A stretch of DNA of 64,000 nucleotides, taken from NCBI GenBank assembly GCA_903929765.1, contig CAIYVX010000083.1, positions 27,435 through 91,434 of the forward strand. The letters are read 5' to 3'. Numbering within the stretch: the stretch's first letter is position 1; each line of letters begins with the position of its first letter. Positions 41,531 to 49,185 of the stretch are shown one piece after another. Source of the stretch: an uncultured Planctomycetia bacterium. GTDB lineage: Bacteria > Planctomycetota > Phycisphaerae > FEN-1346 > JAACEH01. The position numbers were made by a program, and so were the translations under genes. A model generated the notes under the pieces. It searched no databases, had not been told where the DNA came from, and saw only the letters and a list, made by a program, of their open reading frames with translations.

Positions 41531-41643
41531 CGTGGCACGGGCGTCCCGCCCGTGAGTGCCAGGGGCATCTTGCCCCTGGTTTTTCTTCTTCTTTTTCCAC
41601 GGGCGGGACGCCCGTGGGACTCATGGGCAAGATGCCCATGCTA
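41531..41643. repeat. Stacked-hairpin element, family C (copy 2)
   Basis: Same design as 23500-23620: GGCACGGGCGTCCCGCCCGTG, CAGGGGCATCTTGCCCCTGG, a pyrimidine spacer (TTTTTCTTCTTCTTTTT), CCACGGGCGGGACGCCCGTGG and CATGGGCAAGATGCCCATG. It fills the gap between polX and the serine hydrolase gene and touches the latter's stop codon. Confidence 0.8.
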
Positions 41644-42906
41644 CTCTACAATCGCCTGATACGCCGTCTGTTTGAACAGGTCCATCACCGTGAACCTCTC
41701 TCCCGCCGGCAGGTTCGGCAGAATTTGGAGCATAATCAGGGAAACCATTTCTTCGGCCGGGTCGATCCAGACCTGGCAGCCGGCGGCGCTGCCCCAGCCG
41801 TACAACCCGACCGAGCCGTGCTGCTTGTACTCGCCCAGCCGCCGCACCACCGCCACGCCCAGGCCAAAACCGAAGCTCCAGTAGAGCGGATTGATCGGTC
41901 CGTGGCCGGGCGGCAGACCATCTTCGGTCATCAGTTCGATGGTCTTGGGACTCAGCAGCCGCACGCCGTTAAGCTCGCCGTCATTGAGCAGCATGAGGGC
42001 GAAGCGGAGGTAATCGGATGTGGTGGAAACCAGCCCGCTGCCGCCGCACGGAAACTTCGGCGGAACATAATACGGTCGCCCTGGCCACAGGCCTGGCGGC
42101 ACGAAATCGTCCTCCGGCTTCAGCCGGAACGGCCCCACTCCGCCCTCGCAGTTGTCCTTGTACATCGTGGCCAGCCGTGCCGCCTTCTCCGGCGGCGCCC
42201 AGAAGCCCGTGTCGGTCATGCCCAGCGGCTCGAACAGCCGTTCCTTGAGAAACACGTCGAACGGCCGGCCCGAAACCACCTCGATCAGCCGCCCCAGCAC
42301 GTCCACCGCAAAACTGTAGTTCCACGTCTCGCCCGGCTGGCACATAAGGGGCTTGCGGCAAAGGTTGGCAACGAACTCCTGAAGCGTCGAGCAGGCCGCC
42401 AGATCGCCAAAGTCGTAGCCCAACCCGGCCATGTGCGTGAACAAGTCATGCACGACAATTTCCCGCTTCGGCCGGACCAGTTCCGTCGTGCCGTCTTCCT
42501 TCTTGACGCCGACCTGCACGTCCTTGAACTCCGGGATGAACTCCGCCACCGGCGAAGTGAGCAGGAATTTCCCTTCCTCGGCCAGCATCAGGGCGGCCAC
42601 GCTGGTCACGATCTTGCTCATGGAGTAGATGCGAAAGATCGTATCTTCGGCCATCGGCCGCCGCGTCTGGAGGTCGGCCGCGCCGAAACATTCCAGGTGG
42701 GCGATCCGACCGCGGCGGGCGATCACCGTAATCGCCCCCGACACCCGGCCCACATCCACGAACCCACCGACCGTCGCCTTCAGCCGCTCCAGGCGTTTCG
42801 AGCAAAGCTCCACCGCCTCCGGCTTGATCCGTTTCACCGGCCAGTTCACTTTCGCCGCCGAAGTTGCCGCTGACTTTGTTCTCGCCTGCCTCGTCGCCTT
42901 CTTCAT
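41641..42906 (-). CDS. Beta-lactamase-family serine hydrolase
   Basis: A 421-residue protein of the class C beta-lactamase/esterase family. The nucleophile motif SxxK is FRIYSMSKIVTSVAALML, the Tyr motif is ETWNYSFAVDVLGRLIEVVS, and the third region is SVGLYGWGSAAGCQVWIDPA. No signal peptide is visible; the N-terminus is Lys/Ala-rich (MKKATRQARTKSAATSAAK). Such proteins are commonly esterases or D-amino peptidases; the substrate is not evident. ATG 42906 has AAGGAGAAGGTG upstream. The frame extends to 42966 without a ribosome site. Confidence 0.86.
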   Translation of the reverse strand: MKKATRQARTKSAATSAAKVNWPVKRIKPEAVELCSKRLERLKATVGGFVDVGRVSGAITVIARRGRIAHLECFGAADLQTRRPMAEDTIFRIYSMSKIVTSVAALMLAEEGKFLLTSPVAEFIPEFKDVQVGVKKEDGTTELVRPKREIVVHDLFTHMAGLGYDFGDLAACSTLQEFVANLCRKPLMCQPGETWNYSFAVDVLGRLIEVVSGRPFDVFLKERLFEPLGMTDTGFWAPPEKAARLATMYKDNCEGGVGPFRLKPEDDFVPPGLWPGRPYYVPPKFPCGGSGLVSTTSDYLRFALMLLNDGELNGVRLLSPKTIELMTEDGLPPGHGPINPLYWSFGFGLGVAVVRRLGEYKQHGSVGLYGWGSAAGCQVWIDPAEEMVSLIMLQILPNLPAGERFTVMDLFKQTAYQAIVE

Positions 42907-43060
42907 CACCTTCTCCTTCAAAAACAAACATTTTCGTTCGGATACGCCGGGCCTCATTATAGGCATTCCTGAAGGTCCGCGAAAGAATGCCGGAGAACCT
43001 AAAAAAACGGGCGCCGAAACTTGGCACCCGCGTCTCTCAAAATTGCAAAAACGTCAGTTG

Positions 43061-43936
43061 CTATGGGGCGCCCCCGCCGCCCGAGGGCTGCCCACCGCCC
43101 CCGCCGCGACGACCGCCACCGCCGCCCTGAACGCCAAGACCGGGCGGACCACCGTTGCCGCCAGGTCCGCCAAAGCCAAAGCCGCGGCCGGTGTCCGCCG
43201 GCATATTGTTTATCGCCTGAACCTGATCCGGCGTCAGGTAGGGCGTCATGGCCGCCATGACCTGCTGGTTAAAGGCGTCCTGCTGCGGCTGAATCTGGGT
43301 ATTGAGCGCCTCCATCTGCTGACGGAGCGGCTCGATCTGCTGGCGGGCCTGTTCGCGGTCGGCCCCCCCGCTGAAGACCTGGGCGATCTGGCCGCGAAGT
43401 TGGTCCTGCTGCGCCCAGACGTCCTTGAACGCCGTGTCCATCTGGGGCTTCAGGCCCTGCATCACGGAATCAAGCTGGGTCTGTTGGGCGGCGGACAGGG
43501 CCAGCTTGGGATCAACCCGGTCGAGTCGGCTCATCTTACCGGTGGCCGGCAACTGGTAGCGCCGGTCCTGAATCCGCTTCTGCATGAACCTGGAGATCAT
43601 GGCCGCCTGAAGGGCTTTTTCCTCCTCCGGCGTCAGGCCGTCGAGGAAAGAGGCGACATCGAGCGATTTCGTGACCGCGACCGTCGGTTTGACGGCGGAC
43701 GAGTCCGACGCCGCCATGTCGGGCGCGGACTCGTCGGCAACCCGTGTGTTCTGCGCGACACGGGTCCGGGGGGCCCGCGCCGCCGGTTTGGCCGGCGCGC
43801 CCACGGTCGCGGTATCGTCCGCCATAGGAGCCGCGGCGGGCGGTTGGCTCGGCCTGGCCCTATAAACCATATACCCGACGGCACTCAAAGTTAAGACGCC
43901 CACGACAATGGCCAAGGCGATCAGAAATCTGTGCAT
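43061..43936 (-). CDS. Membrane-anchored Spy-like protein with Gly-rich tail
   Basis: A 291-residue protein. Residues 2-25 are a membrane anchor (FLIALAIVVGVLTLSAVGYM); a Pro/Ala-rich linker follows to about residue 90. The helical domain has LDGLTPEEEKALQAAMISRF, LALSAAQQTQLDSVMQGLKP and MTPYLTPDQVQAINNM, the LTxxQ pattern of Spy/CpxP. The last 45 residues are almost only Gly, Arg and Pro. It has the same layout as the 34728 protein, suggesting a small family of envelope stress proteins. Start ATG 43936 has GGAGG 9 bases upstream. Confidence 0.75.
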   Translation of the reverse strand: MHRFLIALAIVVGVLTLSAVGYMVYRARPSQPPAAAPMADDTATVGAPAKPAARAPRTRVAQNTRVADESAPDMAASDSSAVKPTVAVTKSLDVASFLDGLTPEEEKALQAAMISRFMQKRIQDRRYQLPATGKMSRLDRVDPKLALSAAQQTQLDSVMQGLKPQMDTAFKDVWAQQDQLRGQIAQVFSGGADREQARQQIEPLRQQMEALNTQIQPQQDAFNQQVMAAMTPYLTPDQVQAINNMPADTGRGFGFGGPGGNGGPPGLGVQGGGGGRRGGGGGQPSGGGGAP

Positions 43937-44275
43937 AATTGCCATCCTCCAGAAAAAAGTCTGCCACCGTGACCGGTCCGGCCGCTACCGGCGTCAATAC
44001 CTCAAACCCCATCTTACTTCAAACGGCTCGTGAAATACGAATATTTCCCGAAAAAAACTCTTTCTTCTCTTCAGCAGCCTTCTCCGTAAGTCTTGAAACA
44101 TCCTCTACTTCCGGCTACCTAACAACTCCCGCCGCGAAATTCACTAACGGCGCCGCCTTCCTCTGGCCGAGATACCACATGTAGCGGCGAACGGCCGGCG
44201 TGGTCTCAATATGGCTGCCTACTCCAAGTTAGGGTTGTGGAAGATAAAATTACCGTACTTAAGCCAAAATTACTG

Positions 44276-44304
44276 TTGACACGATCCGACTCTGCCGATA
44301 AAGT
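44276..44304 (+). promoter_or_regulatory. Possible promoter of the lexA operon
   Basis: TTGACA at 44276-44281 (perfect -35) and TAAAGT at 44299-44304 (4 of 6 for -10) with a 17-base spacer; transcription would start near 44311, giving a leader of about 150 bases. Confidence 0.35.
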
Positions 44305-44411
44305 AAGGTAAGAAGTTCGGCGTTTGTTGGCGCACTATGACCGACAGTTGGCACAGCGACGCTGACTTTGGTAACTCGTGGCGGAGCCGCGCGGCGCGAA
44401 ATTGAAAATCT

Positions 44412-44444
44412 TGACCTCCGGAATGTTCAAGGCTGACCTCCGGA
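44412..44444 (+). promoter_or_regulatory. Direct repeat TGACCTCCGGA, possible operator
   Basis: The 11-base sequence TGACCTCCGGA occurs at 44412-44422 and again at 44434-44444, start-to-start 22 bases or about two helical turns, just before the ribosome site of the operon containing lexA. It could be an autoregulatory site. It does not resemble the known CGAAC-N4-GTTCG or CTG-N10-CAG LexA boxes. Confidence 0.35.
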
Positions 44445-44460
44445 GGCTGGGAGAAAATCA

Positions 44461-45210
44461 ATGAACACGGTTCCTATGATCGACGGCTGCGTGGTCGCCC
44501 TGTCCGCTCCGGGGTCTCTCGCGGCGGCACTTCTGGCAATTATTCCCATCGGCCTCGGCCTGTGGCTGCTGCGCAAGAGTTCCCGGTCCGACTCGGCTTC
44601 GTCGGCTCCGGCCCTGGCGGCGGCCGATCTGGGCGGGTTGCGGGCGGAACTGGTCGAGAACTACGAACGATTGCGCTCATCCCTGGAGGCCGTGCCGCTG
44701 GCCGACGAGGCTTGGCGGCGCGTCAAGGTCCGGGCCGAGACGACCCCCGTGGTCGTCCACCGCGAGGTCCGTCTGGCCTACCACGCCATCGAAGTCTCCA
44801 ACCGTCTGCTCGATGCCGCCGTGGCTTACGATTCGCGCGGCCACCTGTCCCTGCGCCAGCGGCGCATCGCCCTGTGGCCCACGCTGGAAACGGCCGTCCG
44901 CGAAGCGCTCGCGGCCCTCGGAGAAGCGGTCACGCCCGCCGTTCAGGTTCACAGCGCCGCCCTGGCCCCGGCCGAAGCCGCACGCTGGTCGACGGCCAAG
45001 CCCGCCGGCGCAAGGCCACGGCTGCATGTTGAACGCCCGGAACTCACCGTTTCACGCAGCCCCGAACCGGTCGCGGTTTTCCGGCTCGCGGCCGAGGCCG
45101 AGGAGCCAAAGACGATTGTCTCGCTGGCCGCAGCACGTCGCAAGCAGTTTGCGGTCCGCCCGCGCCGCAAAGTCGCCGGCCAGATGCCCTTGTGGGAATC
45201 CGTAGCGTAG
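44461..45210 (+). CDS. Single-pass membrane protein in an operon with lexA
   Basis: A 249-residue protein I do not recognise. Residues about 15-38 are a membrane segment (GSLAAALLAIIPIGLGLWLL) followed by a basic RKSSR stop. The following region (residues 55-150) is helical with many Arg and Glu (LRAELVENYERLRSSLEAVP, HREVRLAYHAIEVSNRLLDA), then a Pro/Ala-rich basic tail ending RKVAGQMPLWESVA. GGGAGA precedes the ATG. It ends 19 bases before lexA, so it should be under the same control; small membrane proteins in SOS regulons are often division inhibitors, but nothing in the sequence proves this. Confidence 0.72.
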   Translation: MNTVPMIDGCVVALSAPGSLAAALLAIIPIGLGLWLLRKSSRSDSASSAPALAAADLGGLRAELVENYERLRSSLEAVPLADEAWRRVKVRAETTPVVVHREVRLAYHAIEVSNRLLDAAVAYDSRGHLSLRQRRIALWPTLETAVREALAALGEAVTPAVQVHSAALAPAEAARWSTAKPAGARPRLHVERPELTVSRSPEPVAVFRLAAEAEEPKTIVSLAAARRKQFAVRPRRKVAGQMPLWESVA

Positions 45211-45229
45211 TTTGAGGTAAGGAAGACTT

Positions 45230-45829
45230 ATGAAACTCACGCCGAAACAGTTTCAGATTACCCAGTTCGTACACCGTTATGACCAGGAACACGGTTTTTC
45301 GCCCACGCTGGACGAAATCGCCGCCGAACTCGGCGTCTCCAAGGTGACGATCTTCGAACACATGAAGGCCATGGAGAAAAAGGGCGCCGTGGTCCGGGTC
45401 TTCCATAAGGCCCGGTCGGTCGAGTTGGCCCCCGAACTGCTGCGCGATTTCGCCGATGCCAGCGCGTTGCCCCTGGTGGGCACCATCGCCGCCGGCAAGC
45501 CGATCGAGGCCGTCGAGACGCCCGATTCCATCGACATCGCCGCCCTCTTCGCCGCGCCCCAGCAGACCTATGTCCTGAAGGTGCGCGGAAATTCGATGAT
45601 CGACGAACAGATTCGCGACGGCGACTACGTCATCGTCGAAAAACGCAACACCGCCCTCAACGGCGAAACGGTCGTCGCCCTGCTCCCCGACGGCGAAGCC
45701 ACGCTCAAAAAGTTCTATCGCGAAGAGGGCCGCATTCGCCTCCAGCCCGCCAATCCGGACATGGCCCCCATCTATGTCGCCCGCTGCGAAATCCAGGGCG
45801 TCGTCGTCGGCGTGATGCGACGCTACTAA
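45230..45829 (+). CDS. lexA: SOS repressor LexA
   Basis: A 199-residue repressor and self-cleaving serine protease. The winged helix-turn-helix is PTLDEIAAELGVSKVTIFEH (about residues 25-44). The self-cleavage site is Ala88-Gly89 in GTIAAGKPIEA. The catalytic dyad is Ser122 in RGNSMIDEQIRDGD and Lys160 in GEATLKKFYRE. Length is normal. The recognition helix (SKVTIFEHMKAMEKKG) differs from the proteobacterial one, so the operator is likely to differ too. It is followed by a strong hairpin. Confidence 0.96.
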   Translation: MKLTPKQFQITQFVHRYDQEHGFSPTLDEIAAELGVSKVTIFEHMKAMEKKGAVVRVFHKARSVELAPELLRDFADASALPLVGTIAAGKPIEAVETPDSIDIAALFAAPQQTYVLKVRGNSMIDEQIRDGDYVIVEKRNTALNGETVVALLPDGEATLKKFYREEGRIRLQPANPDMAPIYVARCEIQGVVVGVMRRY

Positions 45830-45872
45830 ACTCTCCTTTCAATTCTGCCAGTCCCAAAACTCAAGACATAAA

Positions 45873-45903
45873 AACGGCCGCCCGGAGTTTCCGAGCGGCC
45901 GTT
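45873..45903. terminator. Hairpin between convergent lexA and bacterioferritin genes
   Basis: Inverted repeat AACGGCCG-C-CCGG / CCG-A-GCGGCCGTT with loop AGTTT, 43 bases after lexA. There are A residues on the left and TTCTAT on the right, so it can terminate both convergent transcripts. Confidence 0.7.
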
Positions 45904-45929
45904 CTATAGCTTGGTATGGCAGCGCTGTT

Positions 45930-46400
45930 TCAGTCGCCGGCCGAGCCGGTCAGCGTCGCCAGGTAAGCGGCGCCGAGCTTGGCCACGTGTTCCTGGATGT
46001 TCTGGAACTCGTCGAGGTGCTCGGTTTCTTCGTTGGCCAGTCCGTCAAAAATCTGCTTGGAGACCATGTCCTGTTCCGCGGCGCACAGGGCCGAAGACGT
46101 GTTGTAAAGTTCGACGGCCTGCTCCTCCAGGGCGATGTTGGTCGCGATCATGCCGGCCACGTCCTGGCCCTTTTTGGCCTCGGCATCGGGCTTGCTGGTC
46201 GGCACGCCGCCCAGAAACAGGATGCGTTCGGCCAGCCGCTCGGCGTGCTTCATTTCGACGATGGCCGTGACCTTGATCGCCTTGGCCAGTTTGCCATAAT
46301 CACTATTTTCCAGTTCAAAATGCTGGGCCATGTACTGCAAAATAGCGCTGAGTTCACGGCTGCGAGCTTTGTTCAGTGCATCGATCACCTTCTTGTTCAT
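45930..46400 (-). CDS. bfr: Bacterioferritin-like ferritin family protein
   Basis: A 156-residue four-helix protein for iron oxidation and storage. The ferroxidase ligands are in place: Glu in ARSRELSAILQYMAQHFE, Glu-x-x-His in AIVEMKHAERLAERILFLGG, Glu in NIALEEQAVELYN and Glu-x-x-His in GLANEETEHLDEFQ. The Met in VEMKHAE corresponds to the haem-ligand Met52 position of bacterioferritins, which supports Bfr over Dps. ATG 46400 has GGAGAGAG upstream. It converges with lexA. Confidence 0.88.
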   Translation of the reverse strand: MNKKVIDALNKARSRELSAILQYMAQHFELENSDYGKLAKAIKVTAIVEMKHAERLAERILFLGGVPTSKPDAEAKKGQDVAGMIATNIALEEQAVELYNTSSALCAAEQDMVSKQIFDGLANEETEHLDEFQNIQEHVAKLGAAYLATLTGSAGD

Positions 46401-46568
46401 GTTCTCTCTCCTTCGGGGGCAAAGACGTTGGGTTCCTGGAGACAAAGAGCGGCGTCGCTCTCTCCGAACAACACACTTTGGAGACTAGCACAAGGGCCGT
46501 ATGGCGTCAATAGACAATCAGTCGCCACGCTGCTATCATGAGCGTCTGCATCCCGGGAGGGGGAGTTG

Positions 46569-47888
46569 ATGAAAGTTTTGATCATCCAGCCCGCGCCGCC
46601 CAAACCGTGGCCCGAGGGCGTTTACGCCGACGAAGTGGCCCGGCTCGGCGCCCGCTTGCGCGAAGCCGGCCACGAGCCGAGCCTCCTGGTACTCGCCGAT
46701 CTCGACGAGGAGACCCTGCGTCTCAAGATCGCCGACGTGCGGCCCGAACACGTCGTCATTTTCCTCGAAAGCTATCACGTCGCCCTGGCCCGCCGCATCG
46801 CCGAACTGGTCGCCAACCGTTATTATCTGCCGATCATCATCGGCGGACCGCACGCCACCGTGGCCCCGCTCGAAACCCTGAGCCTCATCGGCGTCGAGGG
46901 CGTGGTCCTGGGCGAATGGGACCGGGCTGTACCGCGCTACCTGGAGGCCCGGTCGCGCGGCTCGGACTATTCCGCCACCGAAGGCTTCTGGTTCAAAACC
47001 GAGTCCGGCACGGTCCGCAATCCCATCGCCGCGCCCGAGTCGCCCGACGAAATGGTCGCCGTCCCCGACCGCCGCCTCTACAGTGCCGACCAGGTCGTCG
47101 ACGCCGCCGGCCGGGCCACGCTCCATCCCGGGCGCGGCTGCCGCTCTTACTGCGCCCATTGCCAGATGGACCTGGCCGCTGGACTCTACGAGGAACGGCA
47201 GATGATCTTCGAGCGTCGCCGACCGCTGGCCCACCTCGTCCAGGAAATCGCCTGGCTGCGAACCACCTATCCCGCCCTGCGCCGCCTGCGCTTCAGCGGT
47301 TGCGGCTTTCCGCTCGACGAGGCTTATCTGAAGGAATTCGCCGTCGCGTTCGCCGCCGCGCCCCTGCCCTTTTCTGCGCGGGTCAAGCCCGCCGACCTCG
47401 ACGCCCGCGCCGCCGCACAGTTGCGGCAGGCCGGGTGCGACGAGTTGGAACTGGAAGTGTTGAGCGGGTCGAACTTCATCCGCAACGAAATCTTCAATCT
47501 CGACCTGTCGGAAGAGGCGATTGTCCGGGCCTTCGCGGCGGCGCGCGGGGCCGGGCTGCGGACCACCGCCCTGGTCCAGGTCGGCCTACCCTACGAAACC
47601 GTGGTCACGGTCGAGCAGACGGCCAACCTCCTGCGCCGCCTCGTGCCGGATCAGACGGAAGTGCGGGTCTATTATCCGCTGCCGGGAACCAAGGCCTACG
47701 AACTGTGCCGCGAGAACGGCTGGCTGAGCGGTCGCGGCGAGGCCGATTATTTCACCGGCCAGAGCACGCTCGATTTGCCGGGGCTGGACGCCGGCGCCAT
47801 TCGGCGGTACGCTACCCTTATTCCGCGAATGGTGCAGCGCCCGAAGGGTTGGCCGCTGCTGGGTTGGCTCTGGGGGAGGAGTTCGTAA
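46569..47888 (+). CDS. B12-binding-domain radical SAM protein
   Basis: A 439-residue protein. Residues 1-145 form a cobalamin-binding-like Rossmann domain (MKVLIIQPAPPKPWPEGVYA, LPIIIGGPHATVAPLE, VEGVVLGEWDRAV) lacking the DxHxxG base-off motif. The radical SAM cluster is HPGRGCRSYCAHCQMD (CxxxCxxC, near residue 200), with LRRLRFSGCGFPLDEAYLKE and QVGLPYETVVTVEQTANLL after it. This architecture occurs in methylases, cyclases and ring-contraction enzymes of natural products or lipids. It is one base upstream of a second radical SAM gene. ATG 46569 is preferred to TTG 46566 because of the GGAGGGGGAG spacing. Confidence 0.88.
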   Translation: MKVLIIQPAPPKPWPEGVYADEVARLGARLREAGHEPSLLVLADLDEETLRLKIADVRPEHVVIFLESYHVALARRIAELVANRYYLPIIIGGPHATVAPLETLSLIGVEGVVLGEWDRAVPRYLEARSRGSDYSATEGFWFKTESGTVRNPIAAPESPDEMVAVPDRRLYSADQVVDAAGRATLHPGRGCRSYCAHCQMDLAAGLYEERQMIFERRRPLAHLVQEIAWLRTTYPALRRLRFSGCGFPLDEAYLKEFAVAFAAAPLPFSARVKPADLDARAAAQLRQAGCDELELEVLSGSNFIRNEIFNLDLSEEAIVRAFAAARGAGLRTTALVQVGLPYETVVTVEQTANLLRRLVPDQTEVRVYYPLPGTKAYELCRENGWLSGRGEADYFTGQSTLDLPGLDAGAIRRYATLIPRMVQRPKGWPLLGWLWGRSS

Positions 47889-47889
47889 C

Positions 47890-48963
47890 GTGAGGGGCAG
47901 TTTGGCTCTGGTATATCCGCGGGTCATGGCCACCCGGCCGCGACTCACTTCGCCTCGCAAAAAGCTCGGACTGTTCCGCTCCTGGGTCAGCGGCCATCCC
48001 ATGTGGCTCTCGTGGCAGGTGACTTACCGCTGCAACCTCCGCTGCCGCTTCTGCAACTATTGGCAGCACCCGAGCCGGCCGGAGGACGAACTCTCGCTCG
48101 AAGGTTTTCGCGAAGGCTCGAAGCGGCTGGCCGAACTGGGGGCGATTCTGATCAGCCTGGCCGGCGGCGAACCGCTCGTCCGCCCGGACATCGTCGATAT
48201 CGTCGAGGCCGTCGGACAATACCATTTCCCCTTCATCACCACCAACGGCTGGGCGGCGGACGAAAAGTTAGCCCGCGAAATTTACCGCGCCGGCTGCTGG
48301 GGCGTGAGCGTCAGCCTCGATTACACCGAGGCAGCGCAGCACGATGCGGCTCGCGGCCGCGCGGGCGTTTTCGACCGGGCTATGGCCGCCATCGAAGCCT
48401 TCGGCCGAGCGCCGAAACAGCCGTGGCAACGAATCAACGTCTTAGCCGTCCTGATGGATGACAATCTCGGCGAGATCGAAAAGCTCCTCCAACTGGCCTC
48501 GCGGCTGGACGCCTTTTTCATGGTTCAACCCTACTCCTCCCTCAAGACCGGCGAGGGCCGATTCGCCGCCCCGAAGGACGTGAGCCGCCACTTGCTCCGC
48601 CTCAAGGAACGCTATCCTAATTTTCTGAGCAACGCCCATTTCCTCTCCCAGTTCGACCGCTATCTGAACCAGGGCGAGGTTCCCGGCTGCCGCGCCGGCC
48701 GGGCCTTCTGCAACATCGACGAGCGCGGCGGCGTCGCCATCTGCGTCGAAAAACGCGACGAGCCGGTCGGCCATTTGCTCACCGACGCGCCGGGCCAAAT
48801 CGTCCGCCGCCTCCACGCCGCCTCGCGCAACAACCGCTGCAACCGCTGCTGGTACAATTGCCGCGGCGAAACCGAGCAGCTTTACCACCCCATCGGCCTG
48901 CTCAAAAGCCTGCCGACTTACCTCTTCAATCGCGGCCGGCCGAGCATGATTGGGAAAAAGTAG
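47890..48963 (+). CDS. Radical SAM protein with C-terminal SPASM-like cysteines
   Basis: A 357-residue protein. The cluster motif is VTYRCNLRCRFCNYW (CxxxCxxC near residue 49), followed by LISLAGGEPLVRPD (GGEP motif) and FITTNGWAADEKLA. The C-terminal part has further cysteines (VPGCRAGRAFCNIDERGGVA, ICVEKRDEP and NNRCNRCWYNCRGE), a pattern like SPASM/twitch domains that hold an auxiliary Fe-S cluster. The start GTG 47890 has GGAGGAG 8 bases upstream, inside the end of the previous gene. The substrate is unknown; the pair should act in the same pathway. Confidence 0.88.
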   Translation: MRGSLALVYPRVMATRPRLTSPRKKLGLFRSWVSGHPMWLSWQVTYRCNLRCRFCNYWQHPSRPEDELSLEGFREGSKRLAELGAILISLAGGEPLVRPDIVDIVEAVGQYHFPFITTNGWAADEKLAREIYRAGCWGVSVSLDYTEAAQHDAARGRAGVFDRAMAAIEAFGRAPKQPWQRINVLAVLMDDNLGEIEKLLQLASRLDAFFMVQPYSSLKTGEGRFAAPKDVSRHLLRLKERYPNFLSNAHFLSQFDRYLNQGEVPGCRAGRAFCNIDERGGVAICVEKRDEPVGHLLTDAPGQIVRRLHAASRNNRCNRCWYNCRGETEQLYHPIGLLKSLPTYLFNRGRPSMIGKK

Positions 48964-48978
48964 GACTACTGAAGGGGT

Positions 48979-49086
48979 GCCACACCTTGGCCCCCGGCTG
49001 TTTGGGGGCAAAGTGTGTGGAAACGGGGCCGGCGTTCGACACACTTTTGCCCGGCGATACAGCCCGCCGGTCCAAAGTGTGGCACC
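48979..49086. repeat. Two family G hairpins
   Basis: Bases 48979-49020 (CCACACCTTGGCCCCCGGC ... GGGGGCAAAGTGTGTGG) and 49038-49086 (ACACACTTTTGCCCGGCG ... CCGGTCCAAAGTGTGG) are two imperfect hairpins of family G, separated by 17 bases, in the gap before pyrR. Confidence 0.7.
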
Positions 49087-49127
49087 CCCCGAGAAGGCAA
49101 ACCAAAAATCGAAGTTTCATTTCAGAC

Positions 49128-49156
49128 TTGCTACTCCCGCCGTTTGCTGCTATATA
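49128..49156 (+). promoter_or_regulatory. Likely promoter of the pyrR-pyrB-pyrC operon
   Basis: TTGCTA at 49128-49133 and TATATA at 49151-49156 (extended TATATATAG) with a 17-base spacer. Transcription would start near 49163, 23 bases before the pyrR ATG. This leaves no room for a long PyrR attenuator in front of pyrR. Confidence 0.5.
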
Positions 49157-49185
49157 TAGCATCCCAACAGTCGGCGGGACGATTC

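Larger units (their letters stand above)
43937..44460. other. 524-base divergent intergenic region before the lexA operon
   Basis: No gene is supported here; the short frames lack ribosome sites and recognisable products. The left half is poor in G on the plus strand. The right half has a promoter-like pair at 44276-44304 and an 11-base direct repeat at 44412-44444. Unlike most gaps in the window it has no dispersed palindrome, which suggests it is kept for regulation. Confidence 0.6.

Noticed and set aside
39751..42873. 1040-codon open frame on the plus strand
   Set aside because: It is antisense to polX and the serine hydrolase gene and spans a repeat. Its His/Arg/Gln-rich composition is that of a GC-rich antisense frame with no motif.
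44305..44411. Classical LexA box before the lexA operon
   Set aside because: Neither CGAAC-N4-GTTCG nor CTGT-N8-ACAG is found; partial GTTCGGCGTTTG and TTGGC repeats are too weak.
49157..49185. PyrR-binding attenuator before pyrR
   Set aside because: The leader from the likely start is only about 23 bases, and no anti-terminator/terminator pair or PyrR-loop could be found there.
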